Shown: positions 35,493 through 44,999 of the stretch, piece by piece
Numbering within the stretch: the first letter of the stretch is position 1
How the letters are laid out: every line of letters begins with the position of its first letter
DNA from: Pricia antarctica
GTDB lineage: Bacteria; Bacteroidota; Bacteroidia; Flavobacteriales; Flavobacteriaceae
Direction of reading: 5' to 3'
Assembly (NCBI RefSeq): GCF_900101815.1
Contig: NZ_FNAO01000006.1
Span: 62,001-126,000, forward strand
Length of the DNA: 64,000 bases
Notes under the pieces: model-generated
Database searches by the model: none
Seen by the model: the letters and a program-made list of their open reading frames with translations, nothing else
Told to the model about the DNA's origin: nothing
Program-made: the position numbers and the translations under genes

Positions 35493-36149
35493 TCACACCT
35501 CAAGGCGTTTTAGCTCGTTATAATTTTTGTTGAGCCTTTTCAACAGAATACCATAAACCAGTCGGTAAAACAACCAGATAAAGCCTATCATAAAGCCGAT
35601 GCCCAGGAGAACTATCAGACCGCAAAGTAACCAAAAACGCATTTCCGATCCATTATCTTTTAGGGTATCGAGCAATTTTATCGTTTTTTCATCGTGAGTG
35701 AAAAGGCTATAAAAAGTATGAAGGGTAATAATTACCACCATAATCAGATTGTATGCTACATAATAGCGAACGATACGCCGGGTGCGCAATATGCTCTCCA
35801 TCACATTCTTTACACTGTCGACCGTCGAGATTGCTTTATAGGATTTAAAGAGATAGTATACAAAAACCAAGACTATCACGATAGAAAGAACGGTGAAAGC
35901 AATAAAAAAAACGTCATCGCCCTCACCATAAGTATCGTTAAATTTCTTTTGAATATTTTTCCAAAAAAAGGGCAGGGCACTTAGTAGAATCCAAAACGCC
36001 AGTTCAATTAAACTGATATAGAACAGCCATTTGACGATGGATGAGGATTCCTTCCTGAGCATCCGATAGATTTCGTGGTAGGTCAGCTTGGGGAGATTTT
36101 CTCCCTTTCGCTGCCAATCTTTCTTTAATAGTTCTAGCTCATCCATCAT
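35493..36149 (-). CDS. Membrane protein partner of ECF sigma factor
   Basis: 218 residues, no recognised enzyme domain. A soluble N-terminus (~1-35, ELELLKKDWQR) precedes about four TM helices (~40-62, ~83-104, ~133-155, ~178-205). It follows the sigma factor gene with 5 nt between, so it is probably an unusual anti-sigma or sigma-coupled membrane sensor, although it has no zinc or classical anti-sigma motif. Databases sometimes mislabel this family; I assign no function. Confidence 0.75.
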   Translation of the reverse strand: MMDELELLKKDWQRKGENLPKLTYHEIYRMLRKESSSIVKWLFYISLIELAFWILLSALPFFWKNIQKKFNDTYGEGDDVFFIAFTVLSIVIVLVFVYYLFKSYKAISTVDSVKNVMESILRTRRIVRYYVAYNLIMVVIITLHTFYSLFTHDEKTIKLLDTLKDNGSEMRFWLLCGLIVLLGIGFMIGFIWLFYRLVYGILLKRLNKNYNELKRLEV

Positions 36150-36154
36150 AATTT

Positions 36155-36649
36155 CTATGGATTCAATATGGTTCTTAATTTGATTTTGATCCGGTTCATC
36201 TTTACTCTGGCGTTCACTTCGCTGATTCCCAAAGTGTCACTGATCTCACGATAGTTTTTATCCTCAAGATACAAGAAGACCAAGGCTTTGTCGATATCGC
36301 CCAATTCCTTGACGGCCTTGTACATCAATTTCAGTTGTTCTTCTTCGGTCGCGTCGTATTCGTCAGCTTTTATCTTGAAGATTACCGATTCGTAATCTTG
36401 GGTAGGAATGCTTTTTTTTGTCTTTCTGTAAAGGGTTATCGCGGTATTTAAGGCTACCCTATACATCCAAGTACTGAATTTCGAATCCCCACGAAACTTG
36501 GGGTAGGCTTTCCATAGTTGAATGGTAATTTCTTGAAACAGGTCGTTATGGGCATCGCGATTATTGGTGTACAGCGTACATACCTTGTGAACAATGTTCT
36601 GGTTGTTCTCGAGTTCCGTTACAAATTGATGTTCCAGGTCTTTGTTCAC
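36155..36649 (-). CDS. ECF-type RNA polymerase sigma factor (GTG start)
   Basis: 164 residues. Sigma2 (~25-90: NDLFQEITIQLWKAYPKFRGDSKFSTWMYRVALNTA) and sigma4 (~110-160: ALVFLYLEDKNYREISDTLGISEVNARVKMNRIK) are intact and short, typical of extracytoplasmic-function sigma factors. No ATG lies in frame between the upstream stop and the sigma2 region, so GTG at 36649 is the start. Operon with the 218-residue membrane protein; divergent from the NDH-2 gene. Confidence 0.9.
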   Translation of the reverse strand: MNKDLEHQFVTELENNQNIVHKVCTLYTNNRDAHNDLFQEITIQLWKAYPKFRGDSKFSTWMYRVALNTAITLYRKTKKSIPTQDYESVIFKIKADEYDATEEEQLKLMYKAVKELGDIDKALVFLYLEDKNYREISDTLGISEVNARVKMNRIKIKLRTILNP

Positions 36650-36770
36650 GTCAAGATGGTAGGTTGCTGTCGATTAGTAGTGTCTTTATATGCTTCGTTA
36701 CAGAAAAAGCTGAAATGGGGTCAATTTAACAAAAACCTTTTGTTTAATTTTAGCGATCAGAAAAAGAATT

Positions 36771-38105
36771 ATGGGCGATACCGACGCACTGAACATTCCG
36801 AAATCAAGTTTATCTAGAATCGTGATCGTAGGAGGCGGCTTTGGCGGCATAGCCCTTGCCAAGGCCTTGAAAGGAAAGGAAATGCAGGTAGTGCTGCTGG
36901 ACAAGAACAACTATCACACCTTTCAGCCCTTGCTCTACCAAGTCTCGACGGGCGGTCTCGAACCCGATTCCATCGCGTATCCGCTGCGGAAGGTTTTACA
37001 GGGCTATCCCGATGTTTACTTCCGTCTTGCCGAAGTACGCGAAGTGATTCCCGGATCAAAGCTGATCCGCACCGATATCGGCGATTTGGGGTATGATTAT
37101 CTCGTTATCGGAACAGGTTCGGAAACCAATTTTTTCGGAAACAACGAAATCGAGAAAAACAGTATGGGCATGAAATCCATTCCTCAATCCTTGAACTTGA
37201 GGAGCCTGATTTTGGAAAATTTCGAACAGGCCCTATTGACCGATAACCTGCGCGAGCGCGATGCCTTGATGAACTTCGTTATAGTAGGCGGCGGCCCAAC
37301 GGGAGTGGAACTGGCCGGTGCCCTTGCCGAAATTAAAAAGGGAATTTTGCCCAAGGATTATCCGGATCTTGACACCCGAAAGGCACAGATCAACCTGATT
37401 CAATCAGGAAATCGGATTTTAGCTGAAATGAGCGAGCAAGCCTCTAAAAAGGCAGAGGATTTTTTAGAAAACCTGGGCGTTGAAGTATGGAAAGATTGCC
37501 GGGTCACCGGATACGATGGAAAAACAGTCCGCACTAAAACCGATTTAGTGTTTGAGGCAGCTACAATGGTATGGGCTGCGGGAGTAAAGGCCGTTTCCAT
37601 ACAAGGGCTGAACGCCAAAGAACTTTTAGCGCCCGGTAACCGAATGAAAGTAAACGAATTTAATCAAGTACTAGACCATGAGGCTATTTTTGCAATCGGC
37701 GATGCAGCCTGTATGTTTTCCGAGGATGCACCCCAAGGACATCCAATGGTAGCGCAGCCTGCCATACAGCAGGGACGGCACCTTGGTGAAAACCTCGTTC
37801 GCCTTTTGAAGAAAAAGCCAATGAAGCCTTTTGTTTACAAGGATAAGGGTAGCATGGCGACCGTGGGCCGTAATAAGGCAGTGGTGGACTTAAAACATTA
37901 CCGATTTCAAGGCATATTCGCTTGGTTCGTTTGGATGTTCGTACACCTTTTCTTCTTGATCGGCTTTCGAGACCGTATGGTAGTCTTTGTAAACTGGGTT
38001 TATAATTACATTAGATTCGATCGTGAGGCTCGGTTAATTATCCGGCCCTATAAACGGGACTATAGTCAGTTCAAAGATTGTAAAGATTCTAAGAGCGAAA
38101 GTTAA
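36771..38105 (+). CDS. Type II NADH:quinone oxidoreductase (NDH-2)
   Basis: 444 residues. Two Rossmann folds: FAD-binding IVIVGGGFGGIALAKAL (~17-33) and NAD(P)-binding FVIVGGGPTGVELAGAL (~163-179). FAIGDAACMF (~306) ends the FAD domain. A C-terminal hydrophobic pair (~384-412) anchors it to the inner membrane, as in NDH-2/Ndh. It transfers electrons from NADH to quinone without proton pumping. It is divergent from the sigma factor gene and convergent with xerD (6 nt). Confidence 0.9.
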   Translation: MGDTDALNIPKSSLSRIVIVGGGFGGIALAKALKGKEMQVVLLDKNNYHTFQPLLYQVSTGGLEPDSIAYPLRKVLQGYPDVYFRLAEVREVIPGSKLIRTDIGDLGYDYLVIGTGSETNFFGNNEIEKNSMGMKSIPQSLNLRSLILENFEQALLTDNLRERDALMNFVIVGGGPTGVELAGALAEIKKGILPKDYPDLDTRKAQINLIQSGNRILAEMSEQASKKAEDFLENLGVEVWKDCRVTGYDGKTVRTKTDLVFEAATMVWAAGVKAVSIQGLNAKELLAPGNRMKVNEFNQVLDHEAIFAIGDAACMFSEDAPQGHPMVAQPAIQQGRHLGENLVRLLKKKPMKPFVYKDKGSMATVGRNKAVVDLKHYRFQGIFAWFVWMFVHLFFLIGFRDRMVVFVNWVYNYIRFDREARLIIRPYKRDYSQFKDCKDSKSES

Positions 38106-38111
38106 AACCCT

Positions 38112-39017
38112 TCACCCGTCACCTTTCCGCGGATGAAATTCGTTCATGACGCGAGACAGATCGTTACGATTTATGTGAAAATATATTTCTGTCGTGGTAA
38201 TGCTTTCGTGGCCCAACATCTGCTGGATAGCCCGTAAATCAGCACCGTTCTGCAGTAAATGTGTGGCGAAGGAATGTCGGAAGGTATGGGGACTTATATT
38301 TTTTTGCAAACCTATTTTTTCGGCCAAGCGTTTGACGATGGTAAATAACATGGCCCGCGTCAGCTGTTTGCCCCTTCGGTTCAAAAAAAGGATGTCTTCG
38401 AAGCCTTTTTGGATGATTTGGTGTATCCGTATTTCCATGCGGTATATTTCTATATACTTCTTGTTTATGGGGCTGATGGGTACAAAACGTTGTTTATCGC
38501 CTTTGCCTGTGACCTTGATAAAATCCTCCTCGAAAAAAAGGTCCGAAATTTTTAAGTTAATCAGCTCTGATGCGCGTAGGCCGCATCCGTAAAGCGTTTC
38601 TATCATAGCTCGGTTGCGTTCGCCCTCGGGTTTTGATAGATCAATGGCACTGATCAATGTATTGATCTCGTCCTCGGAAAGGGTGTCGGGCAATTTCCTT
38701 CCTATTTTTGGGGATTCTATGAGGTCTAAAGGATGGTCTTTGCGATACTCTTCGAACACCAGATAATTAAAAAAACTTTTAAGTCCTGAAATTATCCTTG
38801 CCTGTGACCTAGGGTTCATGGTCTTGGCCACTTCATAGATAAAGCGCTGTACCGTCTCTTTGGCAATCTGTATGGGATTATCGGTCAAACCATGGGTGTC
38901 AAGAAATAAAACAAGTTTTTTAATGTCCCGAATATAATTCTGTTGGGTATTGTCCGAAAGTCCCCTTTCTATTTTTAGATAGTGCCGGTAATCAGCGAGT
39001 GCCTGCTGCCATTTCAT
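38112..39017 (-). CDS. xerD: Tyrosine recombinase XerD-like
   Basis: 301 residues from the ATG at 39017 (MKWQQALADYRHYL), where the core-binding domain begins; the frame extends upstream but overlaps a divergent promoter. Catalytic residues: Arg in YGCGLRASEL (~155), Lys in GKGDKQRFVP (~180), HTFRHSFATHL (~250), GHESITTTEIYFH (nucleophile Tyr ~285). The length and motifs fit XerD/XerC for chromosome dimer resolution. Divergent from the outer-membrane barrel gene and convergent with NDH-2. Confidence 0.93.
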   Translation of the reverse strand: MKWQQALADYRHYLKIERGLSDNTQQNYIRDIKKLVLFLDTHGLTDNPIQIAKETVQRFIYEVAKTMNPRSQARIISGLKSFFNYLVFEEYRKDHPLDLIESPKIGRKLPDTLSEDEINTLISAIDLSKPEGERNRAMIETLYGCGLRASELINLKISDLFFEEDFIKVTGKGDKQRFVPISPINKKYIEIYRMEIRIHQIIQKGFEDILFLNRRGKQLTRAMLFTIVKRLAEKIGLQKNISPHTFRHSFATHLLQNGADLRAIQQMLGHESITTTEIYFHINRNDLSRVMNEFHPRKGDG

Positions 39018-39058
39018 TTTATAAAATAAAGGTATTCGTTGCGCATTCCAAAGTTTTC

Positions 39059-39066
39059 TATCTTTG
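39059..39066 (+). promoter_or_regulatory. -7 box for the outer-membrane barrel gene
   Basis: TATCTTTG matches TAnnTTTG, with a TTG 17 nt upstream. It gives a ~24-nt leader to the ATG at 39096. Confidence 0.5.
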
Positions 39067-39095
39067 AATTTTAAACAACCATAAATCCACAAAGT

Positions 39096-39674
39096 ATGAA
39101 GCGTAATTTTTTTGCGATAATCGCAATAGTTTTTTTTGGTTCGGCACTGATACATGCCCAAGCTATGCAGGATAGCGACATTTCGGGTAGTATCGGGGAC
39201 ATTGGGTTCGGGGCAAAAGCGGGAGTTCACCTTTCCACATTTTTAGGTAACGATTTTGTAGGCATCAGCTCAAAAATTGGGGCGTATGCAGGAGGTATGG
39301 CCGAGATACCGGCATTTTTTGAAAATTTTTACTTGCAACCCGAACTACTCCTTTCATTTCAGGGAGCCGATATCGGTCCGGGTAATTTGAACCTAACGTA
39401 TCTTCATCTTCCGCTAATGGTCAAATATCATATTACCGATGGGATTGCGGTCGAATTTGGACCGCAGATAGGGGTGCGCCTGGGTGATAATGGAGATGAT
39501 TTTGGAGGATTTGATACAAATAATACGCATATAGGACTGAATTTTGGTGGGGGCTATCGGCTGAATGACAATTTTTATTTCCAGTTGCGTTACGGCCTAG
39601 GCCTTTCAAAGGTGCGCGACAATACCGATTTAAGAAACGGTGTAGTTTCATTAGGAGGTGCCTATTTCTTCTAA
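39096..39674 (+). CDS. Outer-membrane beta-barrel (porin-like) protein
   Basis: 192 residues with a Sec signal (ALIHAQ cleavage). The mature part is rich in alternating hydrophobic strands with aromatic girdles (FYLQPELLLSFQGAD, YRLNDNFYFQLRYGLG) and ends in GGAYFF with a terminal Phe, the signature of an eight-stranded OmpA/OmpW-like barrel. It is in a tight plus-strand run with aroQ (35 nt before its ATG). Ligand or pore role unknown. Confidence 0.85.
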   Translation: MKRNFFAIIAIVFFGSALIHAQAMQDSDISGSIGDIGFGAKAGVHLSTFLGNDFVGISSKIGAYAGGMAEIPAFFENFYLQPELLLSFQGADIGPGNLNLTYLHLPLMVKYHITDGIAVEFGPQIGVRLGDNGDDFGGFDTNNTHIGLNFGGGYRLNDNFYFQLRYGLGLSKVRDNTDLRNGVVSLGGAYFF

Positions 39675-39709
39675 ATTTGTTGAATGTTTTGATATATAAA
39701 ATTGTTGGT

Positions 39710-40126
39710 ATGAAGATTCTCATTGTTAACGGCCCAAATCTTAATCTTTTGGGGAAACGTGAACCCGATATCTATGGTGACCAGACCTTTGATGACTATT
39801 TTGCGGACTTACAGTTTAAATTCAAGGAGGTTCAATTGGAATATTTTCAATCGAATATCGAAGGAGAGCTGATCGGTAAGATTCAGGAAGTGGGTTTTTC
39901 GTACGGCGGTATCGTACTCAACGCCGCCGCCTACACCCATACCTCGGTCGGTATCGGCGATGCTGTTAAGGCTATAGAAACGCCTGTGGTCGAGGTACAT
40001 ATTTCCAATACACACCAGCGAGAGCCGTTTCGGCATATCTCCTATATTTCGCCCAATGCCAAGGGCGTCATTCTCGGTTTTGGATTGAAAAGCTATGAAT
40101 TGGCGATACAGAGTTTTCTTGAGTAG
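39710..40126 (+). CDS. aroQ: 3-dehydroquinate dehydratase type II
   Basis: 138 residues from the ATG at 39710, where the family begins (MKILIVNGPNLNLLGKREP). An upstream TTG at 39677 adds family-foreign residues. Shikimate pathway, dehydration of 3-dehydroquinate. Motifs: NGPNLNLLGKREP (Tyr/Arg region), FQSNIEGELI, NAAAYTHTSVGIGDAV and EVHISNTHQREPFRHISYIS (catalytic His). Full length. Confidence 0.97.
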   Translation: MKILIVNGPNLNLLGKREPDIYGDQTFDDYFADLQFKFKEVQLEYFQSNIEGELIGKIQEVGFSYGGIVLNAAAYTHTSVGIGDAVKAIETPVVEVHISNTHQREPFRHISYISPNAKGVILGFGLKSYELAIQSFLE

Positions 40127-40199
40127 CGTGAGAAATTAGTACACTGAGCACACATCCGCTTTTATTTCAGTAAAATTCCGGGGATTGGTAGCGAGAATT

Positions 40200-41546
40200 T
40201 TATACTAAATTATCTTTGAACTCCACTTTTCTGACCCGCAGCAACAAGAGCATACCGATCAAAAAAAACAATCCCAAAAAAATAATCGAATAGCGTATGC
40301 TACCGGTTACTTGGGCGATGTATCCGTAGCTGAGCATTCCGATAACGATACCTATTTTTTCCGAGACATCGTAAAAGCTAAAGTACGACGTGGTGTCCAC
40401 AGCATTCTCGGGAAGCAGTTTTGAATAGGTCGATCGGGACAAAGATTGTATGCCGCCCATCACCAGCCCGACGAAAGCCGCTGTAAAATAGAATTCCATT
40501 GGCGTAACGATCGTATAGGCGAAAATACAGATACCTATCCATATAAAATTCAGGGCGATCAACGTACCGATATTCCCGAATCGAGCGGAACATTTTGAGG
40601 TAAGGAAGGCACCTAAAATTGCAACGATCTGTATGAGCAGAATGCTGACGATCAAACCGGTGGTGGAGTTGGTCTCGCCCCAATCCAGTTCTTCGATACC
40701 AAAATAGGTGGCGATCAGCATAATGGTCTGCACGGCCATGCTGTACACAAAAAAGGCACCTAAATATCGTTTAAGGGGCACATTGGCCTTGATTTTTTTC
40801 CAAATCTGCATTAATTCCTTAAAGCCATTGAAGAGTACGTTTTTAGTTAAGGTTTGTTTCTTGTTTCCCTTGGGCAAATGGTAATAGGTGTATTGACTAA
40901 ATCCGATCCACCAAAGTCCGGTCAGTACAAAGGACAATCGGGTAGGGGTGGACTCATCTTCAAATCCGAAGGTGTCGAATTTTAAGATCATCGCCAGACA
41001 TATCAATAGCAATAGCACACTACCGATGTAACCGAGCGAGTAGCCCTTGGCACTGATAGCATCCTGTTGCTCGGAAAAGGCGATGTCGGGCAGGTACGAA
41101 TTGTAGAAAACCAAACTTGACCAAAAGCCTATCAGGGCCGTAAAGTAGCAGAGGAGCCCAAACCACAAGTGTTCAAGGTCAAACCAATACAGCCCGATGC
41201 ACGAAATGGCACCCAAATAACAGAAGAATTTCAAAAAGACCTTCTTGTTACCTACATAGTCGGCAATCCCGCTCAAAAAAGGACTCAGAAAGGAGACGAC
41301 CAGAAAAGCGGCGGCCGTCACGTAACTGATTAAGGTGTCATTATTAAAATCCGTACCCAAAAATCGAACGGTATCATCGACTACCTTGCCATTTTCATCC
41401 TTTACTAGAGTCAATGCCCCATAAAAAATAGGAAAGACAGTAGAGGAAATGACTAGATTGTAGACGGAGTTCGCCCAATCATAGAACGCCCAAGCGTTCA
41501 ACAATTTTGTGCTTCCTTTGGCAAGGGGTTGGTTCGGGTCGGTCAT
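40200..41546 (-). CDS. MFS transporter, UMF1/Atg22-like
   Basis: 448 residues from the ATG at 41546; an upstream non-ATG extension falls in the terminator hairpin. Twelve predicted TM segments with the UMF1-family features: WAFYDWANSVYNLVISSTVFPIFY at the start, the SPFLSGIADYVGNKK loop, and a long hydrophilic middle loop. These belong to the MFS and are often linked to export of amino acids or sugars; the substrate here is unknown. It lies downstream of the M48 gene on the same strand, with a hairpin between. Confidence 0.9.
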   Translation of the reverse strand: MTDPNQPLAKGSTKLLNAWAFYDWANSVYNLVISSTVFPIFYGALTLVKDENGKVVDDTVRFLGTDFNNDTLISYVTAAAFLVVSFLSPFLSGIADYVGNKKVFLKFFCYLGAISCIGLYWFDLEHLWFGLLCYFTALIGFWSSLVFYNSYLPDIAFSEQQDAISAKGYSLGYIGSVLLLLICLAMILKFDTFGFEDESTPTRLSFVLTGLWWIGFSQYTYYHLPKGNKKQTLTKNVLFNGFKELMQIWKKIKANVPLKRYLGAFFVYSMAVQTIMLIATYFGIEELDWGETNSTTGLIVSILLIQIVAILGAFLTSKCSARFGNIGTLIALNFIWIGICIFAYTIVTPMEFYFTAAFVGLVMGGIQSLSRSTYSKLLPENAVDTTSYFSFYDVSEKIGIVIGMLSYGYIAQVTGSIRYSIIFLGLFFLIGMLLLLRVRKVEFKDNLV

Positions 41547-41550
41547 AACA

Positions 41551-41583
41551 AAATAAAAAGCCGTTCTGTTCAAGAACGGCTTT
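41551..41583 (-). terminator. Intrinsic terminator of the M48 peptidase gene
   Basis: An 11-bp perfect stem (41557-41567 with 41573-41583) with a 5-nt loop; on the minus strand it is followed by a T-rich run. It lies between the M48 stop and the MFS start. Confidence 0.8.
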
Positions 41584-41612
41584 CAAGATACGATTATTGT
41601 CGATAATCTGGT

Positions 41613-42422
41613 CTACTGGAACGATGTCACCCCGTATTTTTTGGCTTCGGCCTTTGCAGCTGGCGCCCATTCGGTCAGGTTTTTGATTCGGGTGTCATTG
41701 GAAGGGTGGGTGCTCAAGAATTCCGGTGGAGCCTGTCCGCCACTGCTGGCTTTCATCCGCTTCCACAGTGCAGCGGCTTCATCGGGATTATAGCCTGCGA
41801 TGGCCATGATCTGTAGCCCGATACGATCGGCCTCGGTCTCGTGGCTTCTGCCAAAGGGTAGCATAATACCAACGGTCGAACCTACGCCGTAAGCTTGATT
41901 GAAGAGGTTCCGCTTTTGGTCGTCCTGAATCGCAATATTACCGGCTACTGCCCCTAACTGTTGTAAGGTTCCCGCACTCATGCGTTGCGCCCCATGGTCT
42001 GCCAAGGCATGCGCCACTTCATGGCCCATTACCACGGCAACACCGGTCTCCCCCTTGCAAATCGGTAATATACCGGTATAGAATACAATTTTACCTCCGG
42101 GCATGCACCAAGCATTTACCGTCTCGTCCTTGACCAGATTATATTCCCATTTGTAGTCTTTCAGATAGCCTTGATATCCGTTTGCCGAAAGCCATTTTTC
42201 TGCAGCGGAGGATATCCGTTGCCCCACCTTGGTGATCATTTTGGCATCCGCAGTGTTTTCAACAACATTGTTTTCTTCTAAGAACTGGTCGTATTGAGCG
42301 AAAGCCGTTGGAAATATCTGACTGTTTCCGTAAAAATTAAGAGTCTTTTTGCCCGTGAACGGATTGGTCTTGCAAGCCGATACCCCTATGAATATAAATA
42401 GGATTAAAATTATTTTTTTCAT
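41613..42422 (-). CDS. M48-family metallopeptidase lipoprotein (LoiP/BepA-like)
   Basis: 269 residues. Lipoprotein signal, lipobox GVSACKT (Cys17). The zinc motif MGHEVAHALADHG is at ~132 and the third ligand is in HETEADRIG (~190). It is the short M48C type that acts at the outer membrane or periplasm to degrade misfolded envelope proteins. A terminator follows it. It is not in an operon with the glucan genes upstream by obvious overlap (77-nt gap). Confidence 0.93.
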   Translation of the reverse strand: MKKIILILFIFIGVSACKTNPFTGKKTLNFYGNSQIFPTAFAQYDQFLEENNVVENTADAKMITKVGQRISSAAEKWLSANGYQGYLKDYKWEYNLVKDETVNAWCMPGGKIVFYTGILPICKGETGVAVVMGHEVAHALADHGAQRMSAGTLQQLGAVAGNIAIQDDQKRNLFNQAYGVGSTVGIMLPFGRSHETEADRIGLQIMAIAGYNPDEAAALWKRMKASSGGQAPPEFLSTHPSNDTRIKNLTEWAPAAKAEAKKYGVTSFQ

Positions 42423-42499
42423 ACTATTTTATTTAGCATTTTTAAAAGAACAGAGAAAAAGACGGATACAGAAAAAATCGGAATCTTAAATCCCTTGTT

Positions 42500-44899
42500 T
42501 CACTCTCCCGTAATATGCAATTGCGTAAAATCTTTGAATACTTCGATGCTATTATCCCCATTCAATTTGATGGCCTCTAGATCCACTTTCTCATTGTCGA
42601 CCTCTACACTTTTGATTTTGAAGGGAAGCCCGTGCAACTGTATTTTGAAAGTTTCGTAAGTCGTTATAAAACTACCGTCTTTAAACTGTTGAATGATAAG
42701 TTCTTTTTCTTTGCCCAACAATTTAAAATTCCGAAGACTATACTTGCCATTTTCATAGGCATAGCCATCATTGGCATCTTCATACACCATAGAATTCTCG
42801 GCCCCTTTGGTATAATATACGTCCAAAACCAATTCTTTGATCACTTTTTCGCCGACATACTGCTGTACCGGGTATTTCGGAATCATAGCGCCTGCCTTGA
42901 TGAACATCGGGATTTTATCAATACCGGCAACGACCCACTTTTCTTTTCCTCCTCCTATCATCTCATCGTTCCAATAATTATACCAATTACCTTTCGGTAT
43001 ATACATTCGGCGACCTTGTGCGTTGGGTTCCTGTACCGGGCAAACCAAAATCTGCTCCCCAAAAATAAACTCGTCTGTTCTAAAGTGGGTCTGGGTATCT
43101 TTTTGGTCAAAGCACACTATCGGTTGTAGCATGGGCCTACCTTCTCTGGTGTATCGCCAGAACATAGTGTATAAATAGGGCAATAATTGATAGCGTAGTT
43201 CTATGAATTTCCGTACAATATCGGTGATTTCCGTACCAAAAGACCAAGGTTCTTGGTCACCATGGTCGCCGCTGGAATGGACCCGGCAGAACGGGTGGAA
43301 TATCCCGATCTGAATCCATCGGGCAAAAAGTTCTCCATTGGGCTGCTCGGCAAACCCGCCGATGTCGGAACCCACGAACGAATATCCGCTCATACACATA
43401 CGCTGCATCTGTACGTTTGCGATCCAAAGATGTTCCCAAGTGGCAACGTTATCGCCCGTCCAGGTCGATGAAAAACGTTGGGTGCCGGCGTAGGCCGCCC
43501 TAGTTATGACCATGGGTCTTTTCGGGTAGACATATTTTTTGACACCTTCGTAAGTGGCCCTTACCATCTGCATACCATATACGTTGTGTGCCTTACGATG
43601 GCTACAGGGGTGGCCATCATAGTTATGTCGGGTATCCAAGGGTGCGGTCTTTGTCGGCACCTCCATCACGGCGGGCTCGTTCATATCGTTCCAGACCGCA
43701 TGCACGCCCATTTCGACCATGAATTCCTTATACAGATTTGCCCACCATTCCCGCACTTCAGGATTTGTAAAATCCGGAAAATTACATTCGCCCGGCCATA
43801 CCTTTCCCTTCATGTTCGGACCGTCGGCACGTTTGCAGAAATAATCGTTTTTCAGAGCTTCTTGATAGACCGAATACTCTTTGTCTATTTTGATTCCGGG
43901 ATCGATCATGATAACAGTCTTGAAACCATCCTCCTCCAATTCGGCGATCATTCGTTTCGGGTCCGGAAATTTGGTTTTGTCCCAAGTAAAACAGCGGAAG
44001 CCATCCATATAATCGATATCCAAATAAATCGCATCACAGGGTATTTTTTCGTCCCTGAACGTTTGGGCAAGCTCTTTAACCTGACTTTCGGGAAAATAGC
44101 TCCATTTGGATTGATGGTATCCCAAGGCCCAAAGCGGAGGTAATTCAGGTGCTCCGGTCAAATTCGTGTAGGCTCGGACAACTTTGTACATTTCAGGACC
44201 GTAGAAGAAATAATAATCCATATCCCCACCATCCGCCCAGTAACTGGTCGTGTTGCGCCTTTCGTGGGCAAAATCGAAGTGTGTCTTAAAACTATTATCG
44301 AAAAAGATACCGTAAGCCTGGCCTCCATGCAAGCCTATATAAAATGGGATGGCCTTGTACAGAGGGTCTTGGTCTTTCCCGTAGGCATATTGATCGGTGA
44401 CCCAGTTGCTCACCCGTTTGCCCTTTAAATTGCTATGGGTGGCCTTGTCGCCCATACCGTAGTAACTTTCGGAGTTTTGGGTTATTTTACCCATTTTAAC
44501 GGTGTTGCCGCCATATTCATAGTTTTCTTCCCAGTGAAAACCAAGTTCATCTTCGTTGATGATGTTTCCCTCGAGATCAGAAATTTGGGTCCGTAAGGTT
44601 TTTTTGTCGACCAGTACCTGAACTTTGGCGGTCTCGATAATATATTCCGTTTTCGTCTCGACAATATCAAGACGGTTGTAGCCCCTTCGAGCATCGGGAT
44701 CAATGGCGTAGGAAAAATCGGGTTGAAAGGTATGCTCGGTGGCATAGCGAAACCTGATGGTGCGGTCTTGAATGACGGTAATTTCCAGTATTACCCCATT
44801 ATCAGTGGTAAAGTAAAACTTATCTTTATCCCTTATATACTCGACAATATGGTTAGGATAGAGATTGCCTTTGTATTCCAGTTCTGTATTGGTAATCAT
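42500..44899 (-). CDS. Glycoside hydrolase family 31 (alpha-glucosidase)
   Basis: 799 residues, no signal peptide, so intracellular. GH31 features: an N-terminal beta domain, then a (beta/alpha)8 barrel with the nucleophile Asp in WNDMNEPAV (~404) and the acid/base region in TWTGDNVATW (~475). SFVGSDIGGFAEQP and HPFCRVHSSGDH follow; the latter is the substrate-binding loop. It is adjacent to glgB on the same strand, suggesting maltodextrin/glycogen turnover. Exact linkage specificity (alpha-1,4 or 1,6) is not readable. Confidence 0.93.
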   Translation of the reverse strand: MITNTELEYKGNLYPNHIVEYIRDKDKFYFTTDNGVILEITVIQDRTIRFRYATEHTFQPDFSYAIDPDARRGYNRLDIVETKTEYIIETAKVQVLVDKKTLRTQISDLEGNIINEDELGFHWEENYEYGGNTVKMGKITQNSESYYGMGDKATHSNLKGKRVSNWVTDQYAYGKDQDPLYKAIPFYIGLHGGQAYGIFFDNSFKTHFDFAHERRNTTSYWADGGDMDYYFFYGPEMYKVVRAYTNLTGAPELPPLWALGYHQSKWSYFPESQVKELAQTFRDEKIPCDAIYLDIDYMDGFRCFTWDKTKFPDPKRMIAELEEDGFKTVIMIDPGIKIDKEYSVYQEALKNDYFCKRADGPNMKGKVWPGECNFPDFTNPEVREWWANLYKEFMVEMGVHAVWNDMNEPAVMEVPTKTAPLDTRHNYDGHPCSHRKAHNVYGMQMVRATYEGVKKYVYPKRPMVITRAAYAGTQRFSSTWTGDNVATWEHLWIANVQMQRMCMSGYSFVGSDIGGFAEQPNGELFARWIQIGIFHPFCRVHSSGDHGDQEPWSFGTEITDIVRKFIELRYQLLPYLYTMFWRYTREGRPMLQPIVCFDQKDTQTHFRTDEFIFGEQILVCPVQEPNAQGRRMYIPKGNWYNYWNDEMIGGGKEKWVVAGIDKIPMFIKAGAMIPKYPVQQYVGEKVIKELVLDVYYTKGAENSMVYEDANDGYAYENGKYSLRNFKLLGKEKELIIQQFKDGSFITTYETFKIQLHGLPFKIKSVEVDNEKVDLEAIKLNGDNSIEVFKDFTQLHITGE

Positions 44900-44921
44900 T
44901 CAGTATATCTTTAAAGACCCG

Positions 44922-44929
44922 CAAAAATA
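44922..44929 (-). promoter_or_regulatory. -7 box upstream of the GH31 gene
   Basis: TATTTTTG on the minus strand matches TAnnTTTG. The -33 element is poor. It lies 22 nt before the ATG. Confidence 0.4.
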
Positions 44930-44999
44930 AGCATATTAACGTTTAGTTACGAAATGGGCTGTTATCATTTGTGAACTATAACGTTGTCGTTGGGTAAGA

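Noticed and set aside
39017-39230. Longer XerD start
   Set aside because: The extra residues are not family-like and overlap the divergent promoter and barrel gene start.
43478-44143. Plus-strand 221-residue frame
   Set aside because: Antisense to the GH31 catalytic domain.
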